A stretch of 54,969 nucleotides of DNA from Byssovorax sp. (GTDB taxonomy: Bacteria > Myxococcota_A > Polyangia > Polyangiales > Polyangiaceae): the NCBI GenBank assembly GCA_025362495.1, contig JANYGI010000170.1, forward strand, positions 1-54,969. Reading direction: 5' to 3'. Position 1 is the first letter of the stretch. Every line of letters starts with the position of its first letter. The notes below the pieces were generated by a model, which ran no database searches, had not been told where the DNA came from, and saw only the letters and a program-made list of their open reading frames with translations. A program made the translations under genes and the position numbers. Shown in pieces: positions 1 to 8,526 of this stretch.

Positions 1-132
1 TGCTGGTAGGCTGTGTTCATCGGGTTCTTTTGGCGGCTATCAGTCTAGACACCCGATACCTAACCACGAGGACCCGACTTGTCTGCCTCAAAAGCGGCTC
101 AAGTGCTCGTAACCATTGCCGTTACGAACGAT

Positions 133-524
133 CTACACCCACTGGAGATCGAGCACGCGGACCACGCCGTCCACTCCGCCGCTCAAAAACACGTGATTGC
201 GCGTCGAGTCCCAGGCAACATCGGAGTAGCCGGCTTTGGTGACGTACTTGCGCCCGACAGCGGCGTCCCACCGCTCCCTCCGGCTCCGCCGCCGTCGATC
301 GCAGAGCTCGTGCTCCCTCCCTCGCCCGTTCCGCCTGAAGACGAGCCGTGCGAGCCGCCTTCACCACTCGTGCTGTCCGAGGAGGCCTGGACGGTCACCT
401 GGGGCGTGCAGCCCATCGCACCGACCCACAAAGCTGCCGCAAGAATGCCGACCCAGGATCGCGTGATCTTTTTCTTCCCGCTGGCTGCGTGGCGAGGGCT
501 TCGCCATGACCGCCGGTCGCGCAC
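133..524 (-). pseudogene. Remnant of a WD40-like repeat lipoprotein (frameshift plus internal deletion)
   Basis: The 5' part, read from a GTG at 524, encodes a lipoprotein signal (basic KKK, hydrophobic AAALWVGAMGC) and a Ser/Gly/Thr-rich linker. This frame stops at 183. From about 262 down to the stop at 133, another frame reads GRKYVTKAGYSDVAWDST then NHVFLSGGVDGVVRVLDL. That resembles the last blade of a WD40 propeller (SGG-x-DG-x-VRVLDL). What remains is therefore an N-terminus and a C-terminal blade out of frame with each other, with the blades between them missing. The simplest reading is an internal deletion plus a one-base shift in an exported propeller lipoprotein. Programmed frameshifting is unlikely because I see no slippery heptamer at the junction. 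Confidence 0.6.
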
Positions 525-854
525 CTCTTTGCCACCCCGAACGCAGCTCTGTACTCACCGAACGCAGCACCCCGCGCGTCGACCTCCGCGCCGTACCTTC
601 GGGCCGCCGCGGGCTCCACGCCGCCCCTCCGGCGACGGCGCACCGATCGCGCCGCTGCGCGAGCCGAGCGACGCTTCACCCGAGCCTGATCGCCGCTCGC
701 CGCCGACCCGCCCGCGCCTGCGTACGCGCGCCCCTCGCGCTACGCGAGGGCGCCCGCTGCGGCGTCCCACGGCGTCCGGCGCACGGCCCCACCCCTGACG
801 CAGCTCGCCCGCTACCGACCGCTGCGCATCGACGTCGCGCGCATCTCCGCGGGC
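525..854. other. 330-base non-coding gap with an imperfect hairpin
   Basis: I see no convincing gene here; the ORFs in this stretch are low-complexity Arg/Pro/Ala shadows. An imperfect inverted repeat at about 728-754 (arms gcgcccctcgcg and cgcgagggcgcc) lies about 100 bases beyond the stop of the kinase gene on the minus strand. It could act as a weak terminator for it, but no T-run follows. Confidence 0.4.
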
Positions 855-2120
855 TCAGCGCAGCGCGACGAGCGCGATGATCAGCAGCACCAGCGCGGCG
901 AGCCCGGCGCCGATCAGGAGCGACGCCACGCTCGACAGCGGCGCCTTCGGAGCGACGAGCGCGGGCTGCACCGGCGGCGCGGGCGGCGTCGCGAGGAAGT
1001 CGTCGCCGACGATCGTCGCGGAGACGCCGACGCGGATCCCGCGCGGCTCGGTGACCTCCTGCGAGCGCGCGGTGGCCTCGTCGTCCAGCGTCGTCGCGAG
1101 GGCGCGCGGGGCGTGGGTGATCTCGACCGAGGCCACCGTCGCGTCGAGCTTCGACACCTTCGGCTCGGGCGGCGGGCGCAGCGCGTGGCGCTCGGTCGCG
1201 AGCTCGGGGATCAGCGCGCGCAGCGCCGTTTCCATCTCTTTTGCCGTCGCGGGGCGGGCGTCGGGCGATTTCTCCATCGCCTTCAGGATCAGGGCTTCGA
1301 GGCCCGGATGAATCGCCGGGGTGATCGCGCTCGGGCGCTCCGGCGTCGCCGTCACGTGGAGCATCGCCGTCTCGAAGGGCAGCTCGGCGAGGAACGGCAC
1401 CTTGCCCGTGACCAGGTGATAGAGCAGCACGCCGCACGCGTAGAGATCGCTGCGCCCGTCGATCTCGCCGCCGCGACTCTGCTCCGGGGACATGTACTCG
1501 GGCGTGCCGACGATGGTGCCCATCATCGTGAGCTTGCTGCGGCCGAAGCTGCTCGGCGGCGCCTCATCGGGATCGTTGGCGTCGATCTTCGAGCTGCGGC
1601 GATCCGGCTCGAGGATCTTGGCGATGCCGAAGTCGAGGACCTTGACGCGATCGAGGCCCGAGTCGTCGGTGCTCCGCGCCACCATGATGTTCTCGGGCTT
1701 GAGATCGCGGTGGACGATCCCCTGCTGGTGCGCGGCGTCGAGCACGCTGAGCACGTCGGCCATGATCCGCGCGGCGCGCAGCTCGGGCAGGCGCTGCTCG
1801 TGGTGGAGGATCTGCGCGAGCTCGGCGCCCTTCAGGAGCTCCATCGCGATGTACGGGAGGCCGTCTTCCACGCCGTAGTCGATGATCTGCACCGAGCACG
1901 GGTGGTCGAGCTTCGCCGCCGATTTCGCCTCGCGCCGGAAGCGCTTCACGAACTTCTCGTCCATCGCGAGATCGGCGTTCATGATCTTGATCGCCAGCTC
2001 GGTGGGCTCCGCCTCCTGTGTTCCACGGTAAACCGTGGCCATCCCGCCCTCACCGAGCAGGCCGGTGATCAGGAAGCGCGAGGCCAGGGTGCGGCCGATG
2101 ATCGGGAGGTCGGAGGGCAT
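855..2120 (-). CDS. Membrane-anchored Ser/Thr protein kinase (PknB type)
   Basis: This is a eukaryotic-like Ser/Thr kinase of about 421 residues. Counting from a TTG 23 codons upstream, the glycine loop GEGGMATV is near residue 46, the ATP-binding Lys in AIKIM near 68, HRDLKPEN near 160, DFG at 186-188 and the activation-loop GTPEYMSPEQ near 228. I start at the ATG at 2118-2120 (MPSDLPIIGRTL) because the upstream extension begins with TTG and has no kinase homology. After a Pro-rich stretch the C-terminus ends in one transmembrane helix (LIGAGLAALVLLIIALVALR) with almost nothing outside. The protein is thus tail-anchored with a cytoplasmic catalytic domain. All catalytic motifs are intact, so it should be active; its substrate cannot be read from the sequence. 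Confidence 0.93.
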   Translation of the reverse strand: MPSDLPIIGRTLASRFLITGLLGEGGMATVYRGTQEAEPTELAIKIMNADLAMDEKFVKRFRREAKSAAKLDHPCSVQIIDYGVEDGLPYIAMELLKGAELAQILHHEQRLPELRAARIMADVLSVLDAAHQQGIVHRDLKPENIMVARSTDDSGLDRVKVLDFGIAKILEPDRRSSKIDANDPDEAPPSSFGRSKLTMMGTIVGTPEYMSPEQSRGGEIDGRSDLYACGVLLYHLVTGKVPFLAELPFETAMLHVTATPERPSAITPAIHPGLEALILKAMEKSPDARPATAKEMETALRALIPELATERHALRPPPEPKVSKLDATVASVEITHAPRALATTLDDEATARSQEVTEPRGIRVGVSATIVGDDFLATPPAPPVQPALVAPKAPLSSVASLLIGAGLAALVLLIIALVALR

Positions 2121-2219
2121 CGCAAGCGCGGGGTGCAGCGGCGTGTTCGCGCCGAGGTTTACCCGGAGAAGGCGCGCGGCGTCTCGCAAATTCTCGACGC
2201 CGCGCCGGCCCGGCGGCCG

Positions 2220-2927
2220 CTACGGGCCCTCGACCAGCTTCTTCGTGCCCACCTTCACGTCGTCGCCGAGCGAGCTGCGGGTGCTGCCGTTCGTCGAGTA
2301 GTCGGCGTCGACGACGCCGTAGTAGATCGTGAGCGGGCCCGCGCCGGCGGCCGGCGCCGTCCAGCTGAAGGTCCACGTGGTGAGGTTCGATTTCGCGAGG
2401 CTGACGAGCGTGTGGCAATCGCCGCGGACCGTCGTGGTGCCCTTGACGATCGCGTCAGGCAGCATCGTCGGCACCGCGACACAGTTGACCGAGCTCTTCG
2501 GCGGCGTCTCGTCCGAGAGGAACACGCCCTGGGTCTTGCCCGATTGATCCTCGATCGTGAGACCGAAGCCGTTGAAGTTGGTGTTCACGAGGGCGAGGCC
2601 GAGGTGCTCACCGGTCATCGCCGTCGTGACCTGGTAGGTGGTCCCGGGAACGTACGAGTCGAGCCCGTTCTTCTTCGCGAACGCGGGGCTGGTGCTGATC
2701 GTGAAGTCGATCTTGCCCTGCTGTTGCTTGTCGTTGATGTGGCAGTGCGCGCAGGTGACGCCCCAGTCATGGTTCGACCCGGTGCCGTGGATGTCTCCGC
2801 CGGCCGCATAGGGCCCATCGGCCGTCTCGTGCCACTCTCCCGAGTTGGAGAAGGCATGAACTCCCGCAGAGATGGACGTGAAGGCGACGACCACGCCGGC
2901 GATGCCGGCAAGCTTCCAGTTCTTCAT
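2220..2927 (-). CDS. Secreted Reeler/choice-of-anchor-V-like protein with one CxxCH heme motif
   Basis: The 235-residue product begins with a Sec signal (MKNWKLAGIAGVVVAFTSISAGVHA, cleavage after AHA). A single c-type heme motif CAHCH follows near residue 59, then a beta-rich region with FAKKNGLDSYVPGTTYQV and GFGLTIED. That layout resembles secreted myxobacterial proteins pairing a CxxCH segment with a reelin-like or choice-of-anchor-V domain. The ATG lies 10 bases after the stop of the upstream gene. Its Shine-Dalgarno (GAGGAG) overlaps that stop (TGAGGAG), so the two are almost certainly co-translated. The role is unknown; a periplasmic or surface heme protein is the best inference. Confidence 0.72.
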   Translation of the reverse strand: MKNWKLAGIAGVVVAFTSISAGVHAFSNSGEWHETADGPYAAGGDIHGTGSNHDWGVTCAHCHINDKQQQGKIDFTISTSPAFAKKNGLDSYVPGTTYQVTTAMTGEHLGLALVNTNFNGFGLTIEDQSGKTQGVFLSDETPPKSSVNCVAVPTMLPDAIVKGTTTVRGDCHTLVSLAKSNLTTWTFSWTAPAAGAGPLTIYYGVVDADYSTNGSTRSSLGDDVKVGTKKLVEGP

Positions 2928-2937
2928 CGTCGTCTCC

Positions 2938-3747
2938 TCAGTTGGAACCCGGGTTGCAGCTCGCCAGCGTCGCGCCGTCGAGCCAGGCTTTCAGCGCCGT
3001 CTCTTCGGGATCGCCCGGCCGGAACAGGTGAACTCCGGTGTGGGCCTTCCCGCCGACGATCGGCTGGGCGAGGAGATCCGAGGCGTCGGCCATCCCTGTC
3101 GGGATCGCCTTGCCCTGCGGATCGAGCTTGAAGCCGCGAGCAGAGTCGTAGTTACGCTGCCACTCGGTCGGCGAATGAGGCGCCTTGCACGAGCAGGTGG
3201 TGGAGCCGACGCAGGAGTCGGCCGAAGCGTTTCCGGGGCAGGCCGGATCGACCGACACGATGGTCCCGCCCGGGATCCGCAGCCGAGCGCGGGAGTAGAC
3301 CCGGAGCTGCCGGCCCGACTCCTTGCCATGACAGCCCAGCATCGAGCACTTGCGATCGAGGACAGGCTCGACGTTGCACTTGAAGTAGTTGAGATCGAGC
3401 GGGGGGAGAGTGGCAGTCTCGACTGGCTTCTGCGTGGCCGTCCCGCAGCTGTTCACGTCGGAGCATTTGCGCGTGGCCATGTCGCCGTTGCCGCCGGTGT
3501 CCCAGGGCGTGCAGAGCCAGGCCTCGGTGCACATCGTCCCGCTGCCGCTGGTCGTCGTCGTCGGGCCGCTGGTCGTGGGATCGCCGGAGCCGCTGCTGGT
3601 GGCGCTGGTGAGCGAGGCGCCGCCGTGACCGCCCGTGCCGGTGCCCGTGGGCGTGGTCTCGCCCCCGGAGCCACAGGCCATCGCGACGAGCGAGAGCGCG
3701 CCGCCGATGGCGACGGTCGTGAAGAGGGAGAAGAGTGCGCGGGACAT
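2938..3747 (-). CDS. Exported lipoprotein with a Ser/Thr/Gly linker and cytochrome-like Cys-His motif
   Basis: This is a 269-residue lipoprotein. The signal MSRALFSLFTTVAIGGALSL is followed by VAMAC (lipobox) and a 45-residue Gly/Ser/Thr linker, so it is tethered outside the inner membrane. The ATG at 3745-3747 has a strong GGAGG seven bases upstream, which rules out a longer upstream reading. The mature part contains CNVEPVLDRKCSMLGCHGK, a motif common in myxobacterial exported proteins annotated as cytochrome-like. The spacing here is C-x4-CH rather than the classical CxxCH, so heme attachment is uncertain. Several other Cys pairs (CVGSTTCSC) suggest disulfides. It is the first gene of a pair with the CxxCH protein downstream. 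Confidence 0.75.
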   Translation of the reverse strand: MSRALFSLFTTVAIGGALSLVAMACGSGGETTPTGTGTGGHGGASLTSATSSGSGDPTTSGPTTTTSGSGTMCTEAWLCTPWDTGGNGDMATRKCSDVNSCGTATQKPVETATLPPLDLNYFKCNVEPVLDRKCSMLGCHGKESGRQLRVYSRARLRIPGGTIVSVDPACPGNASADSCVGSTTCSCKAPHSPTEWQRNYDSARGFKLDPQGKAIPTGMADASDLLAQPIVGGKAHTGVHLFRPGDPEETALKAWLDGATLASCNPGSN

Positions 3748-3929
3748 CGATACCTCCGGCGAGAGACAAGGAAACCCCGGACGCGGGATCGCGGTCGCGA
3801 TCGCGATCGCGCGTGCGGGGACGCCGGAGATGGAAGCACGCGCACCTCGGTCGGGCCGAGTTTGTGGGATCAGCCGTGGCGGGCTTCGGGCGCGGGAGCA
3901 GGGGTTTCCTTGGACTTCCACACCCGAGA

Positions 3930-4670
3930 CTACGCCTTCGGAGGGCGGTTGTAGATCACCGCGAGGTGGTCGTGCCCGTCGTCGGCGCGCGAGGTGAACA
4001 CCTTCGTAGTGCCGGCCTTCACCAGCTTCTCGAACTCGGCCGCAGGGATAGTCACGGTGTGCGCGTGCCCCGCGATCCCCTGGACGTCGTACGTCTTGTC
4101 GGTCTTCGCTGCGACGTCGGCGGCCGTCACCACCAGCTCGTGCTCGTCCTTGCCGCTGAACTCGACGGTCACCGCGTTCACCCACTCCGGCGGATCGACC
4201 GCGGGAGCGCATTTCACGAGGATGCGGTGGGCGTGCTGGTGATCGAGCGAGCTCTTGATCCGCACGTCTTGCCCGGCGAGGAGGCCCTTCATCTGCTCGG
4301 GCGAGAGCGTGACGGTGTGCTGATGGCCGGAGGCGCCGGAGATGTCGTAAGACTTCTCGACGCCGGCCTTCACGTCCTCGAACGGGACGACGAGCACGTG
4401 GCGGTGGTTCTTGCCAATCTTCCCGATGACGCGAGAAAACGTGTACTTCGGGGCCGGCGGCGCGGCGGGCTCCTTCACGGCGGCGGTGTCGACCGGCGGG
4501 GGATCGGCGGGCTTCACCGGGGCGGGCGCGGGGGCGACCGGATCGGCTTTACCCGGCGGATCTTTCGCGGCCACGGGAGCGAGGCTGGGCTCCGGCGTGG
4601 ACGCGCCGCAGCCGGTGAAGGGGAGCGCCGCGAGGGCTGCGCCGATCTGGAGAACACGTCGCCGCTTCAT
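3930..4670 (-). CDS. His-rich lipoprotein with two tandem HxH repeats, possible metal binding
   Basis: The 246-residue protein has a KRRRVLQIGAALAALPFTGC leader, which looks like a lipoprotein signal with a Tat-like RR start. A Pro/Ala linker runs to about residue 75. The mature part is two diverged copies of one unit of about 65 residues (89-153 and 176-241). Each has an H-x-H/E-L-V-V start, a Y-D-V/I-x-G-x-x-GHxHTVT core and a terminal His cluster (DHQHAHR and DDGHDH). The regular HxH spacing on beta strands suggests binding of a transition metal such as copper or zinc, which is inference. The start ATG has GAGGA upstream. I do not recognise a named family. Confidence 0.75.
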   Translation of the reverse strand: MKRRRVLQIGAALAALPFTGCGASTPEPSLAPVAAKDPPGKADPVAPAPAPVKPADPPPVDTAAVKEPAAPPAPKYTFSRVIGKIGKNHRHVLVVPFEDVKAGVEKSYDISGASGHQHTVTLSPEQMKGLLAGQDVRIKSSLDHQHAHRILVKCAPAVDPPEWVNAVTVEFSGKDEHELVVTAADVAAKTDKTYDVQGIAGHAHTVTIPAAEFEKLVKAGTTKVFTSRADDGHDHLAVIYNRPPKA

Positions 4671-4884
4671 GATCGTCCTCGAGTCGTGAGTGCCAGGCTG
4701 AGCCTTATCACTTCTGCGGCTCGAGCGGATCGTCCCCGCGCCGTGGCTGTTGCTCTCACCACGGAGGCGCTCGCGCCTGCGAGTAGCACCGAGGCACCAG
4801 CGACGACGACGAGGGGCGTTTGCAGACGGTGTCGACGGCTCCCGACGCCGGCGCTGCGCTCCTCGCGGCGCGCAATTCCCCTGC

Positions 4885-5490
4885 TCACACCTCCGAAGCG
4901 CGCTCCACGATCCGGTCCACGAGCCCGTACTCCCGCGCTTCGCTCGACGTCATCCACAGGTTCCGCTCCGTCTCCCGCACGATCTTCTCGTACGGTTGCC
5001 CGGTCGCCTCCGCGAAGATCCGGTTGAGCCGCTCCCTCACGGCCAGGATCTGCACGGCCTCGATCTCGATGTCCGAGGCGGGCCCGCGCACCCCGCCGAG
5101 CGGTTGATGGAGCAAGAACCTCGTGTTCGGCAAGGCATATCTGTTCTTCTTCTCGGCCGCGACGAAGATCAGGGCCCCGGCGCTGGCGACCCAGCCGGTG
5201 CCGATGGTCTTCACCTCGGGCTCGATGAAGCGGATCACGTCGAAGATGGTATCGCCGGACTCCACATGTCCGCCGGGAGAGTTGATGAGCACGCGGATCG
5301 GATCGCGGCTGTGCTCGGCGAGCGCGAGCAATTGCGCGCTCACGGAGCGGGCCAGGTCCATCGTCACCCCGCCGAAGATCAGGACCGTTCGGGACTTGAG
5401 GAGGGTCTCTCGCACCTCGCTGGGGAGAGGGGGAGCGGCGCGCTCGTCGTCGTTCGAGGTGTCGAGTCGCGGGAAGGCGGCGGTACTCAT
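4885..5490 (-). CDS. ClpP-family protease subunit with Asn in place of the catalytic Asp
   Basis: The 201-residue product aligns over its whole length with ClpP, the proteolytic chamber subunit of the Clp machine. Ser103 in VASAGA and His128 in RFLLHQP are the nucleophile and general base. The third triad position, Asp172 in Staphylococcus ClpP (TDRDNFL), is Asn177 here (TERNLWM). The oxyanion and handle region (NSPGGHVESGDTIFDVI) is well kept. There is no neighbouring clpX, so this is probably a paralogue and not the main ClpP. The ATG at 5488-5490 is preferred over a GTG three codons upstream. Listeria ClpP1 also carries Asn at this position and works in mixed complexes; a similar role is inference. 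Confidence 0.88.
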   Translation of the reverse strand: MSTAAFPRLDTSNDDERAAPPLPSEVRETLLKSRTVLIFGGVTMDLARSVSAQLLALAEHSRDPIRVLINSPGGHVESGDTIFDVIRFIEPEVKTIGTGWVASAGALIFVAAEKKNRYALPNTRFLLHQPLGGVRGPASDIEIEAVQILAVRERLNRIFAEATGQPYEKIVRETERNLWMTSSEAREYGLVDRIVERASEV

Positions 5491-5632
5491 GCGCGGCACG
5501 GTACGGCGGCGCGCGGGGCGGAGCCATGGCCGGGAAGCTCGAAGTCATGTCCGCGCGTCTCACTCGCCCGAGCCTGCGATCCCCTTGGAAGATGGCTGGA
5601 CCGCGTCTGTCGAAGCGTGCCATGATCTCCTG

Positions 5633-6535
5633 ATGACGGACGATCCCGCGGCGCCGATCGCGCTCATCTCCCAGCGTCGGTCGCTGCCGCCGTGGAGCAT
5701 CGAGGCCGGGGCCCCCGGGCGGCTCGGGCTTCATCTCCTGGTCCAGGGCTCCTTTCAGCTCTCGCGCGCCGACGGTCAGGTTCTCGGGCTCGAGGCCGGG
5801 GACCTCGTGGGGATCGCATCGAACGCGAACGATGTGGTCGACGCCACCCCGGGGATGCGCGTTCACTGCACCGCGACGCCGTCGCTCGACGCCTCCGCGA
5901 ACGCGCCGGGCGAGGTGGTCTCTCTCTTCTATGCGCGCGACGCGGCGTGGGCCGCCCGGCTTCCTCCGGTGCTCCACCTCGCCGCCGCCGAGGTGCGGCA
6001 AGAGCCGGGTTTATCGGCGATCGTGGGCTTGCTTCGGGCGGAGCTCGGCCGCGGATCTGCCGAGGAAGAGCGCCTGGCGCAATCTCTCCTCGATCCGCTG
6101 CTGGCGTACACGCTCCGGTGCTGGCGCGGGGCGCGCGCCGGGCAGCGTGCCTTTCAGCCGCCGGCGCCTCTCGATCCGCGCCTCGCCCGCGCGCTGGCCG
6201 CATTGCAGGCCGATCCCGCGCGTCCCTGGACGGTGGAGGCGCTGGCGCGCGCAGCAGGCTTGTCGCGGGCGGCGTTCGCGCGGCGCTTCCTCGCGGAGGT
6301 CGGCATTCCGCCGCTGCGCTACCTCGCCGAGTGTCGCATGCAGCTCGCGAGTCGGCTGCTCGTAGAAGGCGACGATTCGCTCGCGCGCGTCGCGGGGCAG
6401 GTGGGATACGAGTCGGAGTTCGCCTTCAGCCGCGCGTTCCGGCGACACCACGGCGAGGCGCCGGGGACGTTCCGCCGTCGGGTGCGTGCCTGTCCCGGCG
6501 CGCTCCTGCGCGCGCCGACCCGCGCTGCCGCGTGA
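5633..6535 (+). CDS. AraC-family transcriptional regulator
   Basis: This is a 300-residue regulator. The N-terminal half (about 1-150) is a cupin-like ligand domain with the G-x-x-x-LEAGDLVGI pattern seen in AraC-binding-like domains. The C-terminal hundred residues are a double helix-turn-helix: first WTVEALARAAGLSRAAFARRF, then the signature DSLARVAGQVGYESEFAFSRAFRRHHGEAPGTFRR. The frame is open far upstream but only becomes protein-like at the ATG at 5633. It ends three bases before the convergent stop of the lipoprotein array, leaving no room for a terminator. The ligand and targets are unknown. Confidence 0.93.
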   Translation: MTDDPAAPIALISQRRSLPPWSIEAGAPGRLGLHLLVQGSFQLSRADGQVLGLEAGDLVGIASNANDVVDATPGMRVHCTATPSLDASANAPGEVVSLFYARDAAWAARLPPVLHLAAAEVRQEPGLSAIVGLLRAELGRGSAEEERLAQSLLDPLLAYTLRCWRGARAGQRAFQPPAPLDPRLARALAALQADPARPWTVEALARAAGLSRAAFARRFLAEVGIPPLRYLAECRMQLASRLLVEGDDSLARVAGQVGYESEFAFSRAFRRHHGEAPGTFRRRVRACPGALLRAPTRAAA

Positions 6536-6538
6536 GCG

Positions 6539-7468
6539 TCACTCCGACGGCGCGCAGGTCGACACGCCCGCTCCCACGATGTTGGTGCCTTGGAGCACCT
6601 GAACCACCGGAGGCGACAGGGACCCTCCCGGCGTGAAGCGATGAATCGACGTGGGGCCATTCTGCTGCTCTGCGGTGAAGAAGTAGAAGTCCCCGCCCCA
6701 GGCGGCGAACGCCCAGCCGGCGATCGAGCTGAGCTGCAGATCGAGGATCTGGTCGCTCAGCACGGTGGATGTGGCCTTGTCGATCTCCGCGAAATGCGGC
6801 GACGTGGGATCGCTCGGGGCGAAGCCGAAGAGGCGCGCGTCGCCCGTTCCGGTGAGCTCGGGATCGCCGATGGCCTTGCTGAGCGGGGAGCCCAGGGCGA
6901 TGGCGAAGTTCTCGGTGTTGATCACGCCGAGGCGGCTCGCCACGCCGGGGCTGTTGCCGGTGGTCCCGGCGATGAACAGCGACTCTCCCTGATCGTTCTT
7001 GTTGGCGGAGAAGCCCATTCCAAACGTCGTCGGGAAGAGATCGCCGTCGCTGATGAAGCCCGTCGTGGTGCAGATCGCGGTGAGGGTGCTGACGCGAAAC
7101 AGCTCGCCGCTGTCGAAGAGCACGTAGGCGATGCCCTTGCGGTCGACGGCCATCGAGAACGGGTGGCCGCCGAGCATCGTCGGGCAATCGATGGTGCCAA
7201 TCGCTTCGACGCTGAGATCCGGCGGGTAGAAGCGGAGCAGCTGGTTCTGGTTCGAGATCAGGTAAATGTAGGTGATCCCGGCGCCCACGCAGTCGGGGAC
7301 GACCACGTCGGGGTCCATCGGCGCGTCGGGCGCGTCGGAGACGTCGGGGCCGGCGTCCGCGTCGGGGCCGGCGTCGGCGAGCTCCGTGTCGACGTGGAGG
7401 CCAGTGCGCGCGCCGCAGGCCGCGACGGCGAGGATCGAGGCGGCGAAGAGGATGAACCACGTTCTCAC
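6539..7468 (-). CDS. Lipoprotein, third copy of a tandem paralogous array
   Basis: About 309 residues. I prefer a GTG at 7466-7468, giving MRTWFILFAASILAVAAC with a clean lipobox; a TTG at 7504 would add 12 residues. An Asp/Ala/Pro-rich linker (ADAGPDADAGPDVSDAPDAP) leads to a beta-rich domain shared with the two genes upstream: ITYIYLIS, LLRFYPPDLSV, PFSMAVDRKGIAYVLF, GELFRVSTLTA, TFGMGFSANKND, DPELTGTGDARLFGF, FAAWGGDFYFFTAE and a C-terminal NIVGAGVSTCAPSE. The repeated AVDxxGxAYV, ADxARLFGF and WGGDFYFF segments suggest a TolB/NHL-like propeller. Function is not known. Confidence 0.8.
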   Translation of the reverse strand: MRTWFILFAASILAVAACGARTGLHVDTELADAGPDADAGPDVSDAPDAPMDPDVVVPDCVGAGITYIYLISNQNQLLRFYPPDLSVEAIGTIDCPTMLGGHPFSMAVDRKGIAYVLFDSGELFRVSTLTAICTTTGFISDGDLFPTTFGMGFSANKNDQGESLFIAGTTGNSPGVASRLGVINTENFAIALGSPLSKAIGDPELTGTGDARLFGFAPSDPTSPHFAEIDKATSTVLSDQILDLQLSSIAGWAFAAWGGDFYFFTAEQQNGPTSIHRFTPGGSLSPPVVQVLQGTNIVGAGVSTCAPSE

Positions 7469-7551
7469 GCGGCGGATGCTCGTGCGGGAGGGAGCGCCGG
7501 TCAACCCGCGAGTTCGGGGCGCCGCGGATCAGGCGATCGCCCGGGCTCGCG

Positions 7552-8526
7552 TCACTCGAGGGGCGCGCAGGTCGATACGCCCGCTCCGACGATCGTCAGG
7601 CCGACGTCGGCCACCTCCGGCGGAGTCGTCGTCTCGCCGGGCGTGTAGCGATGAATGACCGAGGAGCCGTCGGGCGACGCCGCCGTGAAGAAGTAGAATT
7701 TGCCGCCCCAGAACGCGAAGGCCCACGCCGAGATCCCGGGCTGCTGGAGGTTGACGAGCACGTCGCTGTCGATCGTCGCGGTGGGCTTGTCGATCTCGGC
7801 GAGGTGCTGCAAGGGGATAGACGGGCCGAATCCATAGATGCGCGAGTCGCCCGTGCCGGTGAGCTCCGGGTGATCGATGTACTTGCTGAAAGGACCGACG
7901 AGCGTGAGATTGAACGTCTTGACGTCGATCCGCGCGAGCCAGTCCGTCGGCCCGGGCGCGTCGAGGTTCGGTCCGGCGACGTACAGCGTCTCTCCGGGAT
8001 CGTCCTTGTTGGACGAGAAGCCCATTCCGAACTGGGAGGTGAACCCCTGCTGGAGCGGGACGAAGCCAGTCGCCTTGCACGAGGCCGTGAGGGTGCTGAC
8101 GCGGAAGAGATCGCCGTTGCTGAAGAGCACGTACGCGATGCCCTGGCGATCGACCGCCATCGAGAACGGGTTAGAGGGCGAGGTGGTCGGGCAGTTGATC
8201 GTGCCGATGGCCTTGACGCTGAGATCCGGCGGATAGAAGCGCAGGAGCACGTTCTGCGCGGAGATCAGGTAAATGTAGGTGATCCCCGCGTCCTTGCAGT
8301 CGGTGACGACGACGTCGGGGAACGGGTCCTCCGCGTCGGGCTCCTCCGGCGCGTCGAGGGCGTCGGGCGCGTCGGCGGCGTCGTCGACGTCGGGGCTGGC
8401 GTCGAGCTCGACGCCCGCGTCCTTCGCAAATTCGTCGACGCGGAGGCCGGTGCGCGCGCCGCACGCCGCGACGGCGACGATCGAAGCCGTGAAGATCGCA
8501 AACCACGCCCTTCCGCCGCGGATCAT
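7552..8526 (-). CDS. Lipoprotein, middle copy of the tandem paralogous array
   Basis: 324 residues starting MIRGGRAWFAIFTASIVAVAAC. The ATG overlaps the stop of the preceding copy in an ATGA junction (8523-8526), so translation is coupled. The Asp-rich linker is the longest of the three (DASPDVDDAADAPDALDAPE). The domain repeats the array motifs (ITYIYLIS, LLRFYPPDLSV, PFSMAVDRQGIAYVLF, LFRVSTLTASC, DPGETLYVAG, ISAWAFAFWGGKFYFFTA) and ends in VGAGVSTCAPLE. It is intact, with no frameshift. Its start context differs from the flanking copies, which begin inside an SIRRVR stretch. Confidence 0.82.
   Translation of the reverse strand: MIRGGRAWFAIFTASIVAVAACGARTGLRVDEFAKDAGVELDASPDVDDAADAPDALDAPEEPDAEDPFPDVVVTDCKDAGITYIYLISAQNVLLRFYPPDLSVKAIGTINCPTTSPSNPFSMAVDRQGIAYVLFSNGDLFRVSTLTASCKATGFVPLQQGFTSQFGMGFSSNKDDPGETLYVAGPNLDAPGPTDWLARIDVKTFNLTLVGPFSKYIDHPELTGTGDSRIYGFGPSIPLQHLAEIDKPTATIDSDVLVNLQQPGISAWAFAFWGGKFYFFTAASPDGSSVIHRYTPGETTTPPEVADVGLTIVGAGVSTCAPLE

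Noticed and set aside
728-754. Hairpin in the first gap as a strong terminator
   Set aside because: The stem has a bulge, it lies about 100 bases from the nearest stop and no T-run follows; kept only as a weak possibility.
3781-3815. Repeated GCGATCGC-like octamers
   Set aside because: They resemble the cyanobacterial HIP1 palindrome, but in this GC-rich genome such octamers are expected and lie only in one short gap.
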